Below are positions 13,022 to 24,400 of a stretch of DNA of 64,000 nt, piece after piece (position 1 is the first letter of the stretch; each line of letters opens with the position of its first letter). Position numbers and translations under genes: made by a program. Below the pieces are notes generated by a model. That model did no database searches. It was not told the origin of the DNA and saw nothing but the letters and a program-made list of their open reading frames with translations. The DNA is from Bombus terrestris (Eukaryota; Arthropoda; Insecta; Hymenoptera; Apidae): positions 3,968,001 through 4,032,000 of the forward strand of contig NW_025963552.1 in NCBI RefSeq assembly GCF_910591885.1, read 5' to 3'.

Positions 13022-15972
13022 ATGCATATTGCAAGGTATATGTATACCTTGCAAATTGTGATCGATGCTCGCTCGCTCCGCTCGCTCGTAAAAATTTAGT
13101 CCAACCTCACATACGATCCGACACGTTCGAAAATTCGAAATAAGTTGCCCTCATATCGAATGACTAACGCAAGAGGGATTGGTTTTAGGTTAGGCTATAG
13201 TTTTCGAGCGAGCGCAGCGAGCGAGAGACGCGTAAAGGTGTGTCACAATCCGACGGTTTGGCACATACGGACATTGAAACATTCGCACCAGCCCGAGGAG
13301 CCGGAAGTCATTATCCTATTGCCTACTGACAAATGTTTACAGTTTGTGAATTGTTTCACATAAATAGTACTATTTCCACATACTACAGTGCAATGTGATG
13401 TCCGAAGTGGCTGACAAAATTAGGTAATAACACGAAATATATGCAAGGCAACATTAGGTATATGTATAGCTTGGAAATTGTGATCGTTTCTCGCTCGCTC
13501 CGCTCGCTCGTAAAAATCTACTCCCACCTCACAACCGATCCGACACGTTCGCAAATTCGAAATAAGTCGCCTTCATATCGAATGACTAACGCAAGAGGGA
13601 TTGGTTTTAGGTTAGGCTATAGTTTTCGAGCGAGCGCAGCGAGCGAGAGACGCGTAAAGGTGTGTCACAATCCAACGGTTTGGCACATACGGACATTGAA
13701 ACATTCGCACCAGCCCGAGTAGCCGGAAGTCTTTATCCTATTGCCTACTGACAAATGTTTACAGTTTATGAATAGTATCACATAAATAGTACTATTTCCA
13801 CATACTACAGTGCAATGTGATGTCCGAAGTGGCTGACAAAATTAGGTAATAACACGAAATATATGCAAGGCAACATTAGGTATATGTATAGCTTGGAAAT
13901 TGTGATCGTTTCTCGCTCGCTCCGCTCGCTCGTAAAAATCTACTCCCACCTCACAACCGATACGACACGTTCGCAAATTCGAAATAAGTCGCCTTCATAT
14001 CGAATGACTAACGCAAGAGGGAATTGTTTTAGGTTAGGCTATAGTTTTCGAGCGAGCGCAGCGAGCGAGAGACGCGTAAAGGTGTGTCACAATCCAACGG
14101 TTTGGCACATACGGACATTGAAACATTCGCACCAGCCCGAGTAGCCGGAAGTCTTTATCCTATTGCCTACTGACAAATGTTTACAGTTTATGAATAGTAT
14201 CACATAAATAGTACTATTTCCACATACTACAGTGCAATGTGATGTCCGAAGTGGCTGACAAAATTAGGTAATAACACGAAATATATGCAAGGCAACATTA
14301 GGTATATGTATAGCTTGGAAATTGTGATCGTTTCTCGCTCGCTCCGCTCGCTCGTAAAAATCTACTCCCACCTCACAACCGATTCGACAAGTTCGCAAAT
14401 TCAAAATAAGGCGCCTTCATATCGAATGACTGACGCAAGAGGGATTGGTTTTAGGTTAGGCTATAGTTTTCGAGCGAGCGCAGCGAGCGAGAGACGCGTA
14501 AAGGTGTGTCACAATCCAACGGTTTGGCACATACTGACATTGAAACATTCGCACCAGCCCGAGGAGCCGGAAGTCTTTATCAAATTGTCTACTGACAAGT
14601 GTTTACAATTTGTGAATAGTTCCACATAAATAGTACTATTTCCACATACTACAGTGCAATGTGATGTCCGAAGTGGCTGACAAAATTAGGTAATAACACG
14701 AAATATATGCAAGGCAACATTAGGTATATGTATAGCTTGGAAATTGTGATCGTTTCTCGCTCGCTCCGCTCGCTCGTAAAAATCTACTCCCACCTCACAA
14801 CCGATCCGACACGTTCGCAAATTCGAAATAAGTCGCCTTCATATCGAATGACTAACGCAAGAGGGATTGGTTTTAGGTTAGGCTATAGTTTTCGAGCGAG
14901 CGCAGCGAGCGAGAGACGCGTAAAGGTGTGTCACAATCCAACGGTTTGGCACATACGGACATTGAAACATTCGCACCAGCCCGAGTAGCCGGAAGTCTTT
15001 ATCCTATTGCCTACTGACAAATGTTTACAGTTTATGAATAGTATCACATAAATAGTACTATTTCCACATACTACAGTGCAATGTGATGTCCGAAGTGGCT
15101 GACAAAATTAGGTAATAACACGAAATATATGCAAGGCAACATTAGGTATATGTATAGCTTGGAAATTGTGATCGTTTCTCGCTCGCTCCGCTCGCTCGTA
15201 AAAATCTACTCCCACCTCACAACCGATACGACACGTTCGCAAATTCGAAATAAGTCGCCTTCATATCGAATGACTAACGCAAGAGGGAATTGTTTTAGGT
15301 TAGGCTATAGTTTTCGAGCGAGCGCAGCGAGCGAGAGACGCGTAAAGGTGTGTCACAATCCAACGGTTTGGCACATACGGACATTGAAACATTCGCACCA
15401 GCCCGAGTAGCCGGAAGTCTTTATCCTATTGCCTACTGACAAATGTTTACAGTTTATGAATAGTATCACATAAATAGTACTATTTCCACATACTACAGTG
15501 CAATGTGATGTCCGAAGTGGCTGACAAAATTAGGTAATAACACGAAATATATGCAAGGCAACATTAGGTATATGTATAGCTTGGAAATTGTGATCGTTTC
15601 TCGCTCGCTCCGCTCGCTCGTAAAAATCTACTCCCACCTCACAACCGATTCGACAAGTTCGCAAATTCAAAATAAGGCGCCTTCATATCGAATGACTGAC
15701 GCAAGAGGGATTGGTTTTAGGTTAGGCTATAGTTTTCGAGCGAGCGCAGCGAGCGAGAGACGCGTAAAGGTGTGTCACAATCCAACGGTTTGGCACATAC
15801 TGACATTGAAACATTCGCACCAGCCCGAGGAGCCGGAAGTCTTTATCAAATTGTCTACTGACAAGTGTTTACAATTTGTGAATAGTTCCACATAAATAGT
15901 ACTATTTCCACATACTACAGTGCAATGTGATGTCCGAAGTGGCTGACAAAATTAGGTACTAACACGATATAT
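13022..15972 (+). repeat. Higher-order unit D-A-B-C-A-B-C (2951 bp)
   Basis: Monomers start at 13022, 13441, 13863, 14285, 14707, 15129 and 15551. The A-B-C trimer occurs twice, 1266 bp apart, and both B copies carry the rare GAGGGAATTG change, so the trimer duplicated after that change arose. The C at 14285 is followed directly by an A head (GGTAATAACACGAAATATATGC) without an intervening D. From here on the D tail is the CCGACGG/CATTATCC/GAATTGTTTC form. Confidence 0.9.
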
Positions 15973-17284
15973 ATGCATATTGCAAGGTATATGTATACCT
16001 TGCAAATTGTGATCGATGCTCGCTCGCTCCGCTCGCTCGTAAAAATTTAGTCCAACCTCACATACGATCCGACACGTTCGCAAATTCGAAATAAGTTGCC
16101 CTCATATCGAATGACTAACGCAAGAGGGATTGGTTTTAGGTTAGGCTATAGTTTTCGAGCGAGCGCAGCGAGCGAGAGACGCGTAAAGGTGTGTCACAAT
16201 CCGACGGTTTGGCACATACGGACATTGAAACATTCGCACCAGCCCGAGGAGCCGGAAGTCATTATCCTATTGCCTACTGACAAATGTATACAGTTTGTGA
16301 ATTGTTTCACATAAATAGTACTATTTCCACATACTACAGTGCAATGTGATGTCCGAAGTGGCTGACAAAATTAGGTAATAACACGAAATATATGCAAGGC
16401 AACATTAGGTATATGTATAGCTTGGAAATTGTGATCGTTTCTCGCTCGCTCCGCTCGCTCGTAAAAATCTACTCCCACCTCACAACCGATCCGACACGTT
16501 CGCAAATTCGAAATAAGTCGCCTTCATATCGAATGACTAACGCAAGAGGGATTGGTTTTAGGTTAGGCTATAGTTTTCCAGCGAGCGCAGCGAGCGAGAG
16601 ACGCGTAAAGGTGTGTCACAATCCAACGGTTTGGCACATACGGACATTGAAACATTCGCACCAGCCCGAGTAGCCGGAAGTCTTTATCCTATTGCCTACT
16701 GACAAATGTTTACAGTTTATGAATAGTATCACATAAATAGTACTATTTCCACATACTACAGTGCAATGTGATGTCCGAAGTGGCTGACAAAATTAGGTAA
16801 TAACACGAAATATATGCAAGGCAACATTAGGTATATGTATAGCTTGGAAATTGTGATCGTTTCTCGCTCGCTCCGCTCGCTCGTAAAAATCTACTCCCAC
16901 CTCACAACCGATCCGACACGTTCGCAAATTCGAAATAAGTCGCCTTCATATCGAATGACTAACGCAAGAGGGATTGGTTTTAGGTTAGGCTATAGTTTTC
17001 GAGCGAGCGCAGCGAGCGAGAGACGCGTAAAGGTGTGTCACAATCCAACGGTTTGGCACATACGGACATTGAAACATTCGCACCAGCCCGAGTAGCCGGA
17101 AGTCTTTATCCTATTGCCTACTGACAAATGTTTACAGTTTATGAATAGTATCACATAAATAGTACTATTTCCACATACTACAGTGCAATGTGATGTCCGA
17201 AGTGGCTGACAAAATTAGGTAATAACACGAAATATATGCAAGGCAACATTAGGTATATGTATAGCTTGGAAATTGTGATCGTTT

Positions 17285-17305
17285 CTCGCTCGCTCCGCTC
17301 GCTCG
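17285..17305 (+). repeat. GC-rich left arm of the monomer-internal inverted repeat
   Basis: A 21-bp stretch made of CTCG/CGCT units around a central CTCCG. Its reverse complement matches the right arm at 17422-17442 at 20 of 21 positions, and flanking TAAAA/TTTT and GTTT/AGAC extend the pairing imperfectly. It is at offset 49-69 of every 422-bp monomer (46-66 in 419-bp ones) and is intact in nearly all of them. Confidence 0.9.
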
Positions 17306-17401
17306 TAAAAATCTACTCCCACCTCACAACCGATACGACACGTTCGCAAATTCGAAATAAGTCGCCTTCATATCGAATGACTAACGCAAGAGGGATTGGT
17401 T

Positions 17402-17411
17402 TTAGGTTAGG
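17402..17411 (+). other. Telomere-like TTAGGTTAGG in each monomer
   Basis: Two adjacent TTAGG units followed by C occur just upstream of the right arm in almost every monomer; the 423-bp monomer at 5853 and the F' copies at 61037 and 63560 have lost the second one (GTTACG or ACGTTAGG). TTAGG is the arthropod telomere unit and TTAGGC the nematode one. Two units are too few to show descent from telomeric DNA. Confidence 0.5.
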
Positions 17412-17421
17412 CTATAGTTTT

Positions 17422-17442
17422 CGAGCGAGCGCAGCGAGCGAG
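17422..17442 (+). repeat. GC-rich right arm of the monomer-internal inverted repeat
   Basis: A 21-bp stretch with core GCGAGCGCAGCGAGC, the inverted partner of 17285-17305 with one mismatch at the centre. The two arms are separated by 116 bp. A second, shorter inverted pair (ATTGTGA upstream of the left arm, TCACAAT downstream of the right arm) continues the symmetry outward. In single strands the pair could form a large stem-loop. Copies at 41251-50439 often carry damage here. Confidence 0.9.
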
Positions 17443-17507
17443 AGACGCGTAAAGGTGTGTCACAATCCAACGGTTTGGCACATACGGACATTGAAACATT
17501 CGCACCA

Positions 17508-17524
17508 GCCCGAGTAGCCGGAAG
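17508..17524 (-). promoter_or_regulatory. CENP-B-box-like 17-mer (8 of 9 core bases), speculative
   Basis: Read on the minus strand the 17 bases fit the mammalian CENP-B box core NTTCGNNNNANNCGGGN at eight of nine fixed positions; the one mismatch is C in place of G in TTCG. Most A and B monomers have this form (GAGTAGCC on the plus strand), whereas C and many D monomers have GAGGAGCC, which breaks the central A and drops the match to seven of nine. Binding by any protein is not shown. Confidence 0.25.
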
Positions 17525-17578
17525 TCTTTATCCTATTGCCTACTGACAAATGTTTACAGTTTATGAATAGTATCACAT

Positions 17579-17592
17579 AAATAGTACTATTT
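17579..17592. repeat. 14-bp perfect palindrome AAATAGTACTATTT
   Basis: A perfect palindrome at offset 343-356 of the 422-bp monomer. It is unchanged in nearly all monomers. Exceptions are AGTACTACTT (C copies at 22716 and 25664; boundary copies at 53468 and 58514), AGAACTATTT (56829) and AGTACTATAT (49676). Confidence 0.9.
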
Positions 17593-17657
17593 CCACATAC
17601 TACAGTGCAATGTGATGTCCGAAGTGGCTGACAAAATTAGGTAATAACACGAAATAT

Positions 17658-18079
17658 ATGCAAGGCAACATTAGGTATATGTATAGCTTGGAAATTGTGA
17701 TCGTTTCTCGCTCGCTCCGCTCGCTCGTAAAAATCTACTCCCACCTCACAACCGATCCGACACGTTCGCAAATTCGAAATAAGTCGCCTTCATATCGAAT
17801 GACTAACGCAAGAGGGATTGGTTTTAGGTTAGGCTATAGTTTTCGAGCGAGCGCAGCGAGCGAGAGACGCGTAAAGGTGTGTCACAATCCAACGGTTTGG
17901 CACATACGGACATTGAAACATTCGCACCAGCCCGAGTAGCCGGAAGTCTTTATCCTATTGCCTACTGACAAATGTTTACAGTTTATGAATAGTATCACAT
18001 AAATAGTACTATTTCCACATACTACAGTGCAATGTGATGTCCGAAGTGGCTGACAAAATTAGGTAATAACACGAAATAT
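17658..18079 (+). repeat. Reference A monomer (422 bp)
   Basis: A representative of type A. It is defined by CCGATCCGACACG, with head GCAAGGCAACATTAGG, body AAATCTACTCCC and AAGTCGCCTTC, and tail GAGTAGCCGG, CTTTATCC and TTTATGAATAGTATC. The neighbouring B at 17236 appears identical except for the single diagnostic base. Confidence 0.9.
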
Positions 18080-19345
18080 ATGCAAGGCAACATTAGGTAT
18101 ATGTATAGCTTGGAAATTGTGATCGTTTCTCGCTCGCTCCGCTCGCTCGTAAAAATCTACTCCCACCTCACAACCGATACGACACGTTCGCAAATTCGAA
18201 ATAAGTCGCCTTCATATCGAATGACTAACGCAAGAGGGATTGGTTTTAGGTTAGGCTATAGTTTTCGAGCGAGCGCAGCGAGCGAGAGACGCGTAAAGGT
18301 GTGTCACAATCCAACGGTTTGGCACATACGGACATTGAAACATTCGCACCAGCCCGAGTAGCCGGAAGTCTTTATCCTATTGCCTACTGACAAATGTTTA
18401 CAGTTTATGAATAGTATCACATAAATAGTACTATTTCCACATACTACAGTGCAATGTGATGTCCGAAGTGGCTGACAAAATTAGGTAATAACACGAAATA
18501 TATGCAAGGCAACATTAGGTATATGTATAGCTTGGAAATTGTGATCGTTTCTCGCTCGCTCCGCTCGCTCGTAAAAATCTACTCCCACCTCACAACCGAT
18601 CCGACACGTTCGCAAATTCGAAATAAGTCGCCTTCATATCGAATGACTAACGCAAGAGGGATTGGTTTTAGGTTAGGCTATAGTTTTCGAGCGAGCGCAG
18701 CGAGCGAGAGACGCGTAAAGGTGTGTCACAATCCAACGGTTTGTCACATACGGACATTGAAACATTCGCACCAGCCCGAGTAGCCGGAAGTCTTTATCCT
18801 ATTGCCTACTGACAAATGTTTACAGTTTATGAATAGTATCACATAAATAGTACTATTTCCACATACTACAGTGCAATGTGATGTCCGAAGTGGCTGACAA
18901 AATTAGGTAATAACACGAAATATATGCAAGGCAACATTAGGTATATGTATAGCTTGGAAATTGTGATCGTTTCTCGCTCGCTCCGCTCGCTCGTAAAAAT
19001 CTACTCCCACCTCACAACCGATACGACACGTTCGCAAATTCGAAATAAGTCGCCTTCATATCGAATGACTAACGCAAGAGGGATTGGTTTTAGGTTAGGC
19101 TATAGTTTTCGAGCGAGCGCAGCGAGCGAGAGACGCGTAAAGGTGTGTCACAATCCAACGGTTTGGCACATACGGACATTGAAACATTCGCACCAGCCCG
19201 AGTAGCCGGAAGTCTTTATCCTATTGCCTACTGACAAATGTTTACAGTTTATGAATAGTATCACATAAATAGTACTATTTCCACATACTACAGTGCAATG
19301 TGATGTCCGAAGTGGCTGACAAAATTAGGTAATAACACGAAATAT

Positions 19346-19767
19346 ATGCAAGGCAACATTAGGTATATGTATAGCTTGGAAATTGTGATCGTTTCTCGCT
19401 CGCTCCGCTCGCTCGTAAAAATCTACTCCCACCTCACAACCGATTCGACAAGTTCGCAAATTCAAAATAAGGCGCCTTCATATCGAATGACTGACGCAAG
19501 AGGGATTGGTTTTAGGTTAGGCTATAGTTTTCGAGCGAGCGCAGCGAGCGAGAGACGCGTAAAGGTGTGTCACAATCCAACGGTTTGGCACATACTGACA
19601 TTGAAACATTCGCACCAGCCCGAGGAGCCGGAAGTCTTTATCAAATTGTCTACTGACAAGTGTTTACAATTTGTGAATAGTTCCACATAAATAGTACTAT
19701 TTCCACATACTACAGTGCAATGTGATGTCCGAAGTGGCTGACAAAATTAGGTACTAACACGATATAT
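19346..19767 (+). repeat. Reference C monomer (422 bp)
   Basis: A representative of type C: CCGATTCGACAAG, TTCAAAATAAGGCG, GACTGACGC, CATACTGAC, GAGGAGCC, CAAATTGTCTACTGACAAG and TTTGTGAATAGTTCC. It is normally followed by a D (GGTACTAACACGATATATATGC). Confidence 0.9.
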
Positions 19768-20186
19768 ATGCATATTGCAAGGTATATGTATACCTTGCAA
19801 ATTGTGATCGATGCTCGCTCGCTCCGCTCGCTCGTAAAAATTTAGTCCAACCTCACATACGATCCGACACGTTCGCAAATTCGAAATAAGTTGCCCTCAT
19901 ATCGAATGACTAACGCAAGAGGGATTGGTTTTAGGTTAGGCTATAGTTTTCGAGCGAGCGCAGCGAGCGAGAGACGCGTAAAGGTGTGTCACAATCCGAC
20001 GGTTTGGCACATACGGACATTGAAACATTCGCACCAGCCCGAGGAGCCGGAAGTCATTATCCTATTGCCTACTGACAAATGTTTACAGTTTGTGAATTGT
20101 TTCACATAAATAGTACTATTTCCACATACTACAGTGCAATGTGATGTCCGAAGTGGCTGACAAAATTAGGTAATAACACGAAATAT
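19768..20186 (+). repeat. Reference D monomer (419 bp)
   Basis: A representative of type D. The head ATGCATATTGCAAGG replaces ATGCAAGGCAACATTAGG, which accounts for the 3-bp difference and creates the palindrome at 19775-19800. The body has GATCGATGCTCG, AAATTTAGTCCAACC, CATACGATCC and GTTGCCCTC. The tail here has CCGACGG, CATTATCC and GAATTGTTTC. Confidence 0.9.
19775..19800. repeat. 26-bp palindrome in the D head
   Basis: Perfect 12-bp arms (TTGCAAGGTATA and TATACCTTGCAA) around a TG centre, with ATATGCATAT, another perfect 10-bp palindrome, immediately upstream. Present in the 419-bp monomers only, at offset 7-32, so this palindrome accompanies the 3-bp length difference. In A, B and C the same place reads TTAGGTATATGTATAGCTT, with the symmetry broken. 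Confidence 0.9.
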
Positions 20187-21452
20187 ATGCAAGGCAACAT
20201 TAGGTATATGTATAGCTTGGAAATTGTGATCGTTTCTCGCTCGCTCCGCTCGCTCGTAAAAATCTACTCCCACCTCACAACCGATCCGACACGTTCGCAA
20301 ATTCGAAATAAGTCGCCTTCATATCGAATGACTGACGCAAGAGGGATTGGTTTTAGGTTAGGCTATAGTTTTCGAGCGAGCGCAGCGAGCGAGAGACGCG
20401 TAAAGGTGTGTCACAATCCAACGGTTTGGCACATACGGACATTGAAACATTCGCACCAGCCCGAGTAGCCGGAAGTCTTTATCCTATTGCCTACTGACAA
20501 ATGTTTACAGTTTATGAATAGTATCACATAAATAGTACTATTTCCACATACTACAGTGCAATGTGATGTCCGAAGTGGCTGACAAAATTAGGTAATAACA
20601 CGAAATATATGCAAGGCAACATTAGGTATATGTATAGCTTGGAAATTGTGATCGTTTCTCGCTCGCTCCGCTCGCTCGTAAAAATCTACTCCCACCTCAC
20701 AACCGATACGACACGTTCGCAAATTCGAAATAAGTCGCCTTCATATCGAATGACTAACGCAAGAGGGATTGGTTTTAGGTTAGGCTATAGTTTTCGAGCG
20801 AGCGCAGCGAGCGAGAGACGCGTAAAGGTGTGTCACAATCCAACGGTTTGGCACATACGGACATTGAAACATTCGCACCAGCCCGAGTAGCCGGAAGTCT
20901 TTATCCTATTGCCTACTGACAAATGTTTACAGTTTATGAATAGTATCACATAAATAGTACTATTTCCACATACTACAGTGCAATGTGATGTCCGAAGTGG
21001 CTGACAAAATTAGGTAATAACACGAAATATATGCAAGGCAACATTAGGTATATGTATAGCTTGGAAATTGTGATCGTTTCTCGCTCGCTCCGCTCGCTCG
21101 TAAAAATCTACTCCCACCTCACAACCGATTCGACAAGTTCGCAAATTCAAAATAAGGCGCCTTCATATCGAATGACTGACGCAAGAGGGATTGGTTTTAG
21201 GTTAGGCTATAGTTTTCGAGCGAGCGCAGCGAGCGAGAGACGCGTAAAGGTGTGTCACAATCCAACGGTTTGGCACATACTGACATTGAAACATTCGCAC
21301 CAGCCCGAGGAGCCGGAAGTCTTTATCAAATTGTCTACTGACAAGTGTTTACAATTTGTGAATAGTTCCACATAAATAGTACTATTTCCACATACTACAG
21401 TGCAATGTGATGTCCGAAGTGGCTGACAAAATTAGGTACTAACACGATATAT

Positions 21453-24400
21453 ATGCATATTGCAAGGTATATGTATACCTTGCAAATTGTGATCGATGCT
21501 CGCTCGCTCCGCTCGCTCGTAAAAATTTAGTCCAACCTCACATACGATCCGACACGTTCGCAAATTCGAAATAAGTTGCCCTCATATCGAATGACTAACG
21601 CAAGAGGGATTGGTTTTAGGTTAGGCAATAGTTTTCGAGCGAGCACAGCGAGCGAGAGACGCGTAAAGGTGTGTCACAATCCGACGGTTTGGCACATACG
21701 GACATTGAAACATTCGCACCAGCCCGAGGAGCCGGAAGTCATTATCCTATTGCCTACTGACAAATGTTTACAGTTTGTGAATTGTTTCACATAAATAGTA
21801 CTATTTCCACATACTACAGTGCAATGTGATGTCCGAAGTGGCTGACAAAATTAGGTAATAACACGAAATATATGCAAGGCAACATTAGGTATATGTATAG
21901 CTTGGAAATTGTGATCGTTTCTCGCTCGCTCCGCTCGCTCGTAAAAATCTACTCCCACCTCACAACCGATCCGACACGTTCGCAAATTCGAAATAAGTCG
22001 CCTTCATATCGAATGACTAACGCAAGAGGGATTGGTTTTAGGTTAGGCTATAGTTTTCGAGCGAGCGCAGCGAGCGAGAGACGCGTAAAGGTGTGTCACA
22101 ATCCAACGGTTTGGCACATACGGACATTGAAACATTCGCACCAGCCCGAGTAGCCGGAAGTCTTTATCCTATTGCCTACTGACAAATGTTTACAGTTTAT
22201 GAATAGTATCACATAAATAGTACTATTTCCACATACTACAGTGCAATGTGATGTCCGAAGTGGCTGACAAAATTAGGTAATAACACGAATTATATGCAAG
22301 GCAACATTAGGTATATGTATAGCTTGGAAATTGTGATCGTTTCTCGCTCGCTCCGCTCGCTCGTAAAAATCTACTCCCACCTCACAACCGATACGACACG
22401 TTCGCAAATTCGAAATAAGTCGCCTTCATATCGAATGACTAACGCAAGAGGGATTGGTTTTAGGTTAGGCTATAGTTTTCGAGCGAGCGCAGCGAGCGAG
22501 AGACGCGTAAAGGTGTGTCACAATCCAACGGTTTGGCACATACGGACATTGAAACATTCGCACCAGACCGAGTAGCCGGAAGTCTTTATCCTATTGCCTA
22601 CTGACAAATGTTTACAGTTTATGAATAGTATCACATAAATAGTACTATTTCCACATACTACAGTGCAATGTGATGTCCGAAGTGGCTGACAAAATTAGGT
22701 AATAACACGAAATATATGCAAGGCAACATTAGGTATATGTATAGCTTGGAAATTGTGATCGTTTCTCGCTCGCTCCGCTCGCTCGTAAAAATCTACTCCC
22801 ACCTCACAACCGATTCGACAAGTTCGCAAATTCAAAATAAGGCGCCTTCATATCGAATGACTGACGCAAGAGGGATTGGTTTTAGGTTAGGCTATAGTTT
22901 TCGAGCGAGCGCAGCGAGCGAGAGACGCGTAAAGGTGTGTCACAATCCAACGGTTTGGCACATACTGACATTGAAACATTCGCACCAGCCCGAGGAGCCG
23001 GAAGTCTTTATCAAATTGTCTACTGACAAGTGTTTACAATTTGTGAATAGTTCCACATAAATAGTACTACTTCCACATACTACAGTGCAATGTGATGTCC
23101 GAAGTGGCTGACAAAATTAGGTACTAACACGATATATATGCATATTGCAAGGTATATGTATACCTTGCAAATTGTGATCGATGCTCGCTCGCTCCGCTCG
23201 CTCGTAAAAATTTAGTCCAACCTCACATACGATCCGACACGTTCGCAAATTCGAAATAAGTTGCCCTCATATCGAATGACTAACGCAAGAGGGATTGGTT
23301 TTAGGTTAGGCTATAGTTTTCGAGCGAGCGCAGCGAGCGAGAGACGCGCAAAGGTGTGTCACAATCCGACGGTTTGGCACATACGGACATTGAAACATTC
23401 ACACCAGCCCGAGGAGCCGGAAGTCATTATCCTATTGCCTACTGACAAATGTTTACAGTTTGTGAATTGTTTCACATAAATAGTACTATTTCCACATACT
23501 ACAGTGCAATGTGATGTCCGAAGTGGCTGACAAAATTAGGTAATAACACGAAATATATGCAAGGCAACATTAGGTATATGTATAGCTTGGAAATTGTGAT
23601 CGTTTCTCGCTCGCTCCGCTCGCTCGTAAAAATCTACTCCCACCTCACAACCGATCCGACACGTTCGCAAATTCGAAATAAGTCGCCTTCATATCGAATG
23701 ACTAACGCAAGAGGGATTGGTTTTAGGTTAGGCTATAGTTTTCGAGCGAGCGCAGCGAGCGAGAGACGCGTAAAGGTGTGTCACAATCCAACGGTTTGGC
23801 ACATACGGACATTGAAACATTCGCACCAGCCCGAGTAGCCGGAAGTCTTTATCCTATTGCCTACTGACAAATGTTTACAGTTTATGAATAGTATCACATA
23901 AATAGTACTATTTCCACATACTACAGTGCAATGTGATGTCCGAAGTGGCTGACAAAATTAGGTAATAACACGAAATATATGCAAGGCAACATTAGGTATA
24001 TGTATAGCTTGGAAATTGTGATCGTTTCTCGCTCGCTCCGCTCGCTCGTAAAAATCTACTCCCACCTCACAACCGATTCGACAAGTTCGCAAATTCAAAA
24101 TAAGGCGCCTTCATATCGAATGACTGACGCAAGAGGGATTGGTTTTAGGTTAGGCTATAGTTTTCGAGCGAGCGCAGCGAGCGAGAGACGCGTAAAGGTG
24201 TGTCACAATCCAACGGTTTGGCACATACTGACATTGAAACATTCGCACCAGCCCGAGGAGCCGGAAGTCTTTATCAAATTGTCTACTGACAAGTGTTTAC
24301 AATTTGTGAATAGTTCCACATAAATAGTACTATTTCCACATACTACAGTGCAATGTGATGTCCGAAGTGGCTGACAAAATTAGGTACTAACACGATATAT
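21453..24400 (+). repeat. Heptamer D-A-B-C-D-A-C, copy 1 (2948 bp)
   Basis: Monomers start at 21453, 21872, 22294, 22716, 23138, 23557 and 23979. Three private markers recur exactly 2948 bp later: CACCAGACCGAG in the B at 22294, TAGTACTACTTCC at the end of the C at 22716, and CATTCACACCAGCC in the D at 23138. The first D also has TTAGGCAATAG and GAGCACAGCG, and the second D has ACGCGCAAAGG; these are not repeated in copy 2. Confidence 0.9.

Larger units (their letters stand above)
17236..17657 (+). repeat. Reference B monomer (422 bp)
   Basis: A representative of type B, defined by CCGATACGACACG. Used here as the reference for the internal motifs listed at 17285-17592. Confidence 0.9.
15973..19767 (+). 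repeat. Higher-order unit D-A-A-B-A-B-A-B-C (3795 bp)
   Basis: Monomers start at 15973, 16392, 16814, 17236, 17658, 18080, 18502, 18924 and 19346. The A-B dimer (844 bp) is repeated three times from 16814 to 18923+422. D at 15973 shares TGTATACAG with the partial monomer at the window start. The first A has TTTTCCAGCGAGC (right arm damaged by one base) and the A at 18502 has TTTGTCACATA; both are private changes. Confidence 0.9.
19768..21452 (+). repeat. Canonical tetramer D-A-B-C (1685 bp)
   Basis: Monomers start at 19768, 20187, 20609 and 21031. This is the cleanest example of the basic 1685-bp unit (419 + 3 x 422). The A copy carries GACTGACGC, a C-type base, in an otherwise A monomer, a short conversion-like patch. 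Confidence 0.92.

Noticed and set aside
17285..17305. Microsatellite (CTCG)n
   Set aside because: Only two CTCG units stand on each side of the centre and the length is constant in nearly all monomers; it does not behave as a length-variable microsatellite.
17285..17442. GAGC/GCTC tetranucleotide units as a parvovirus-type Rep-binding element or viral terminal repeat
   Set aside because: The resemblance is limited to a short low-complexity motif. There are no viral open frames or terminal-repeat structure, and the motif is part of a long satellite monomer.
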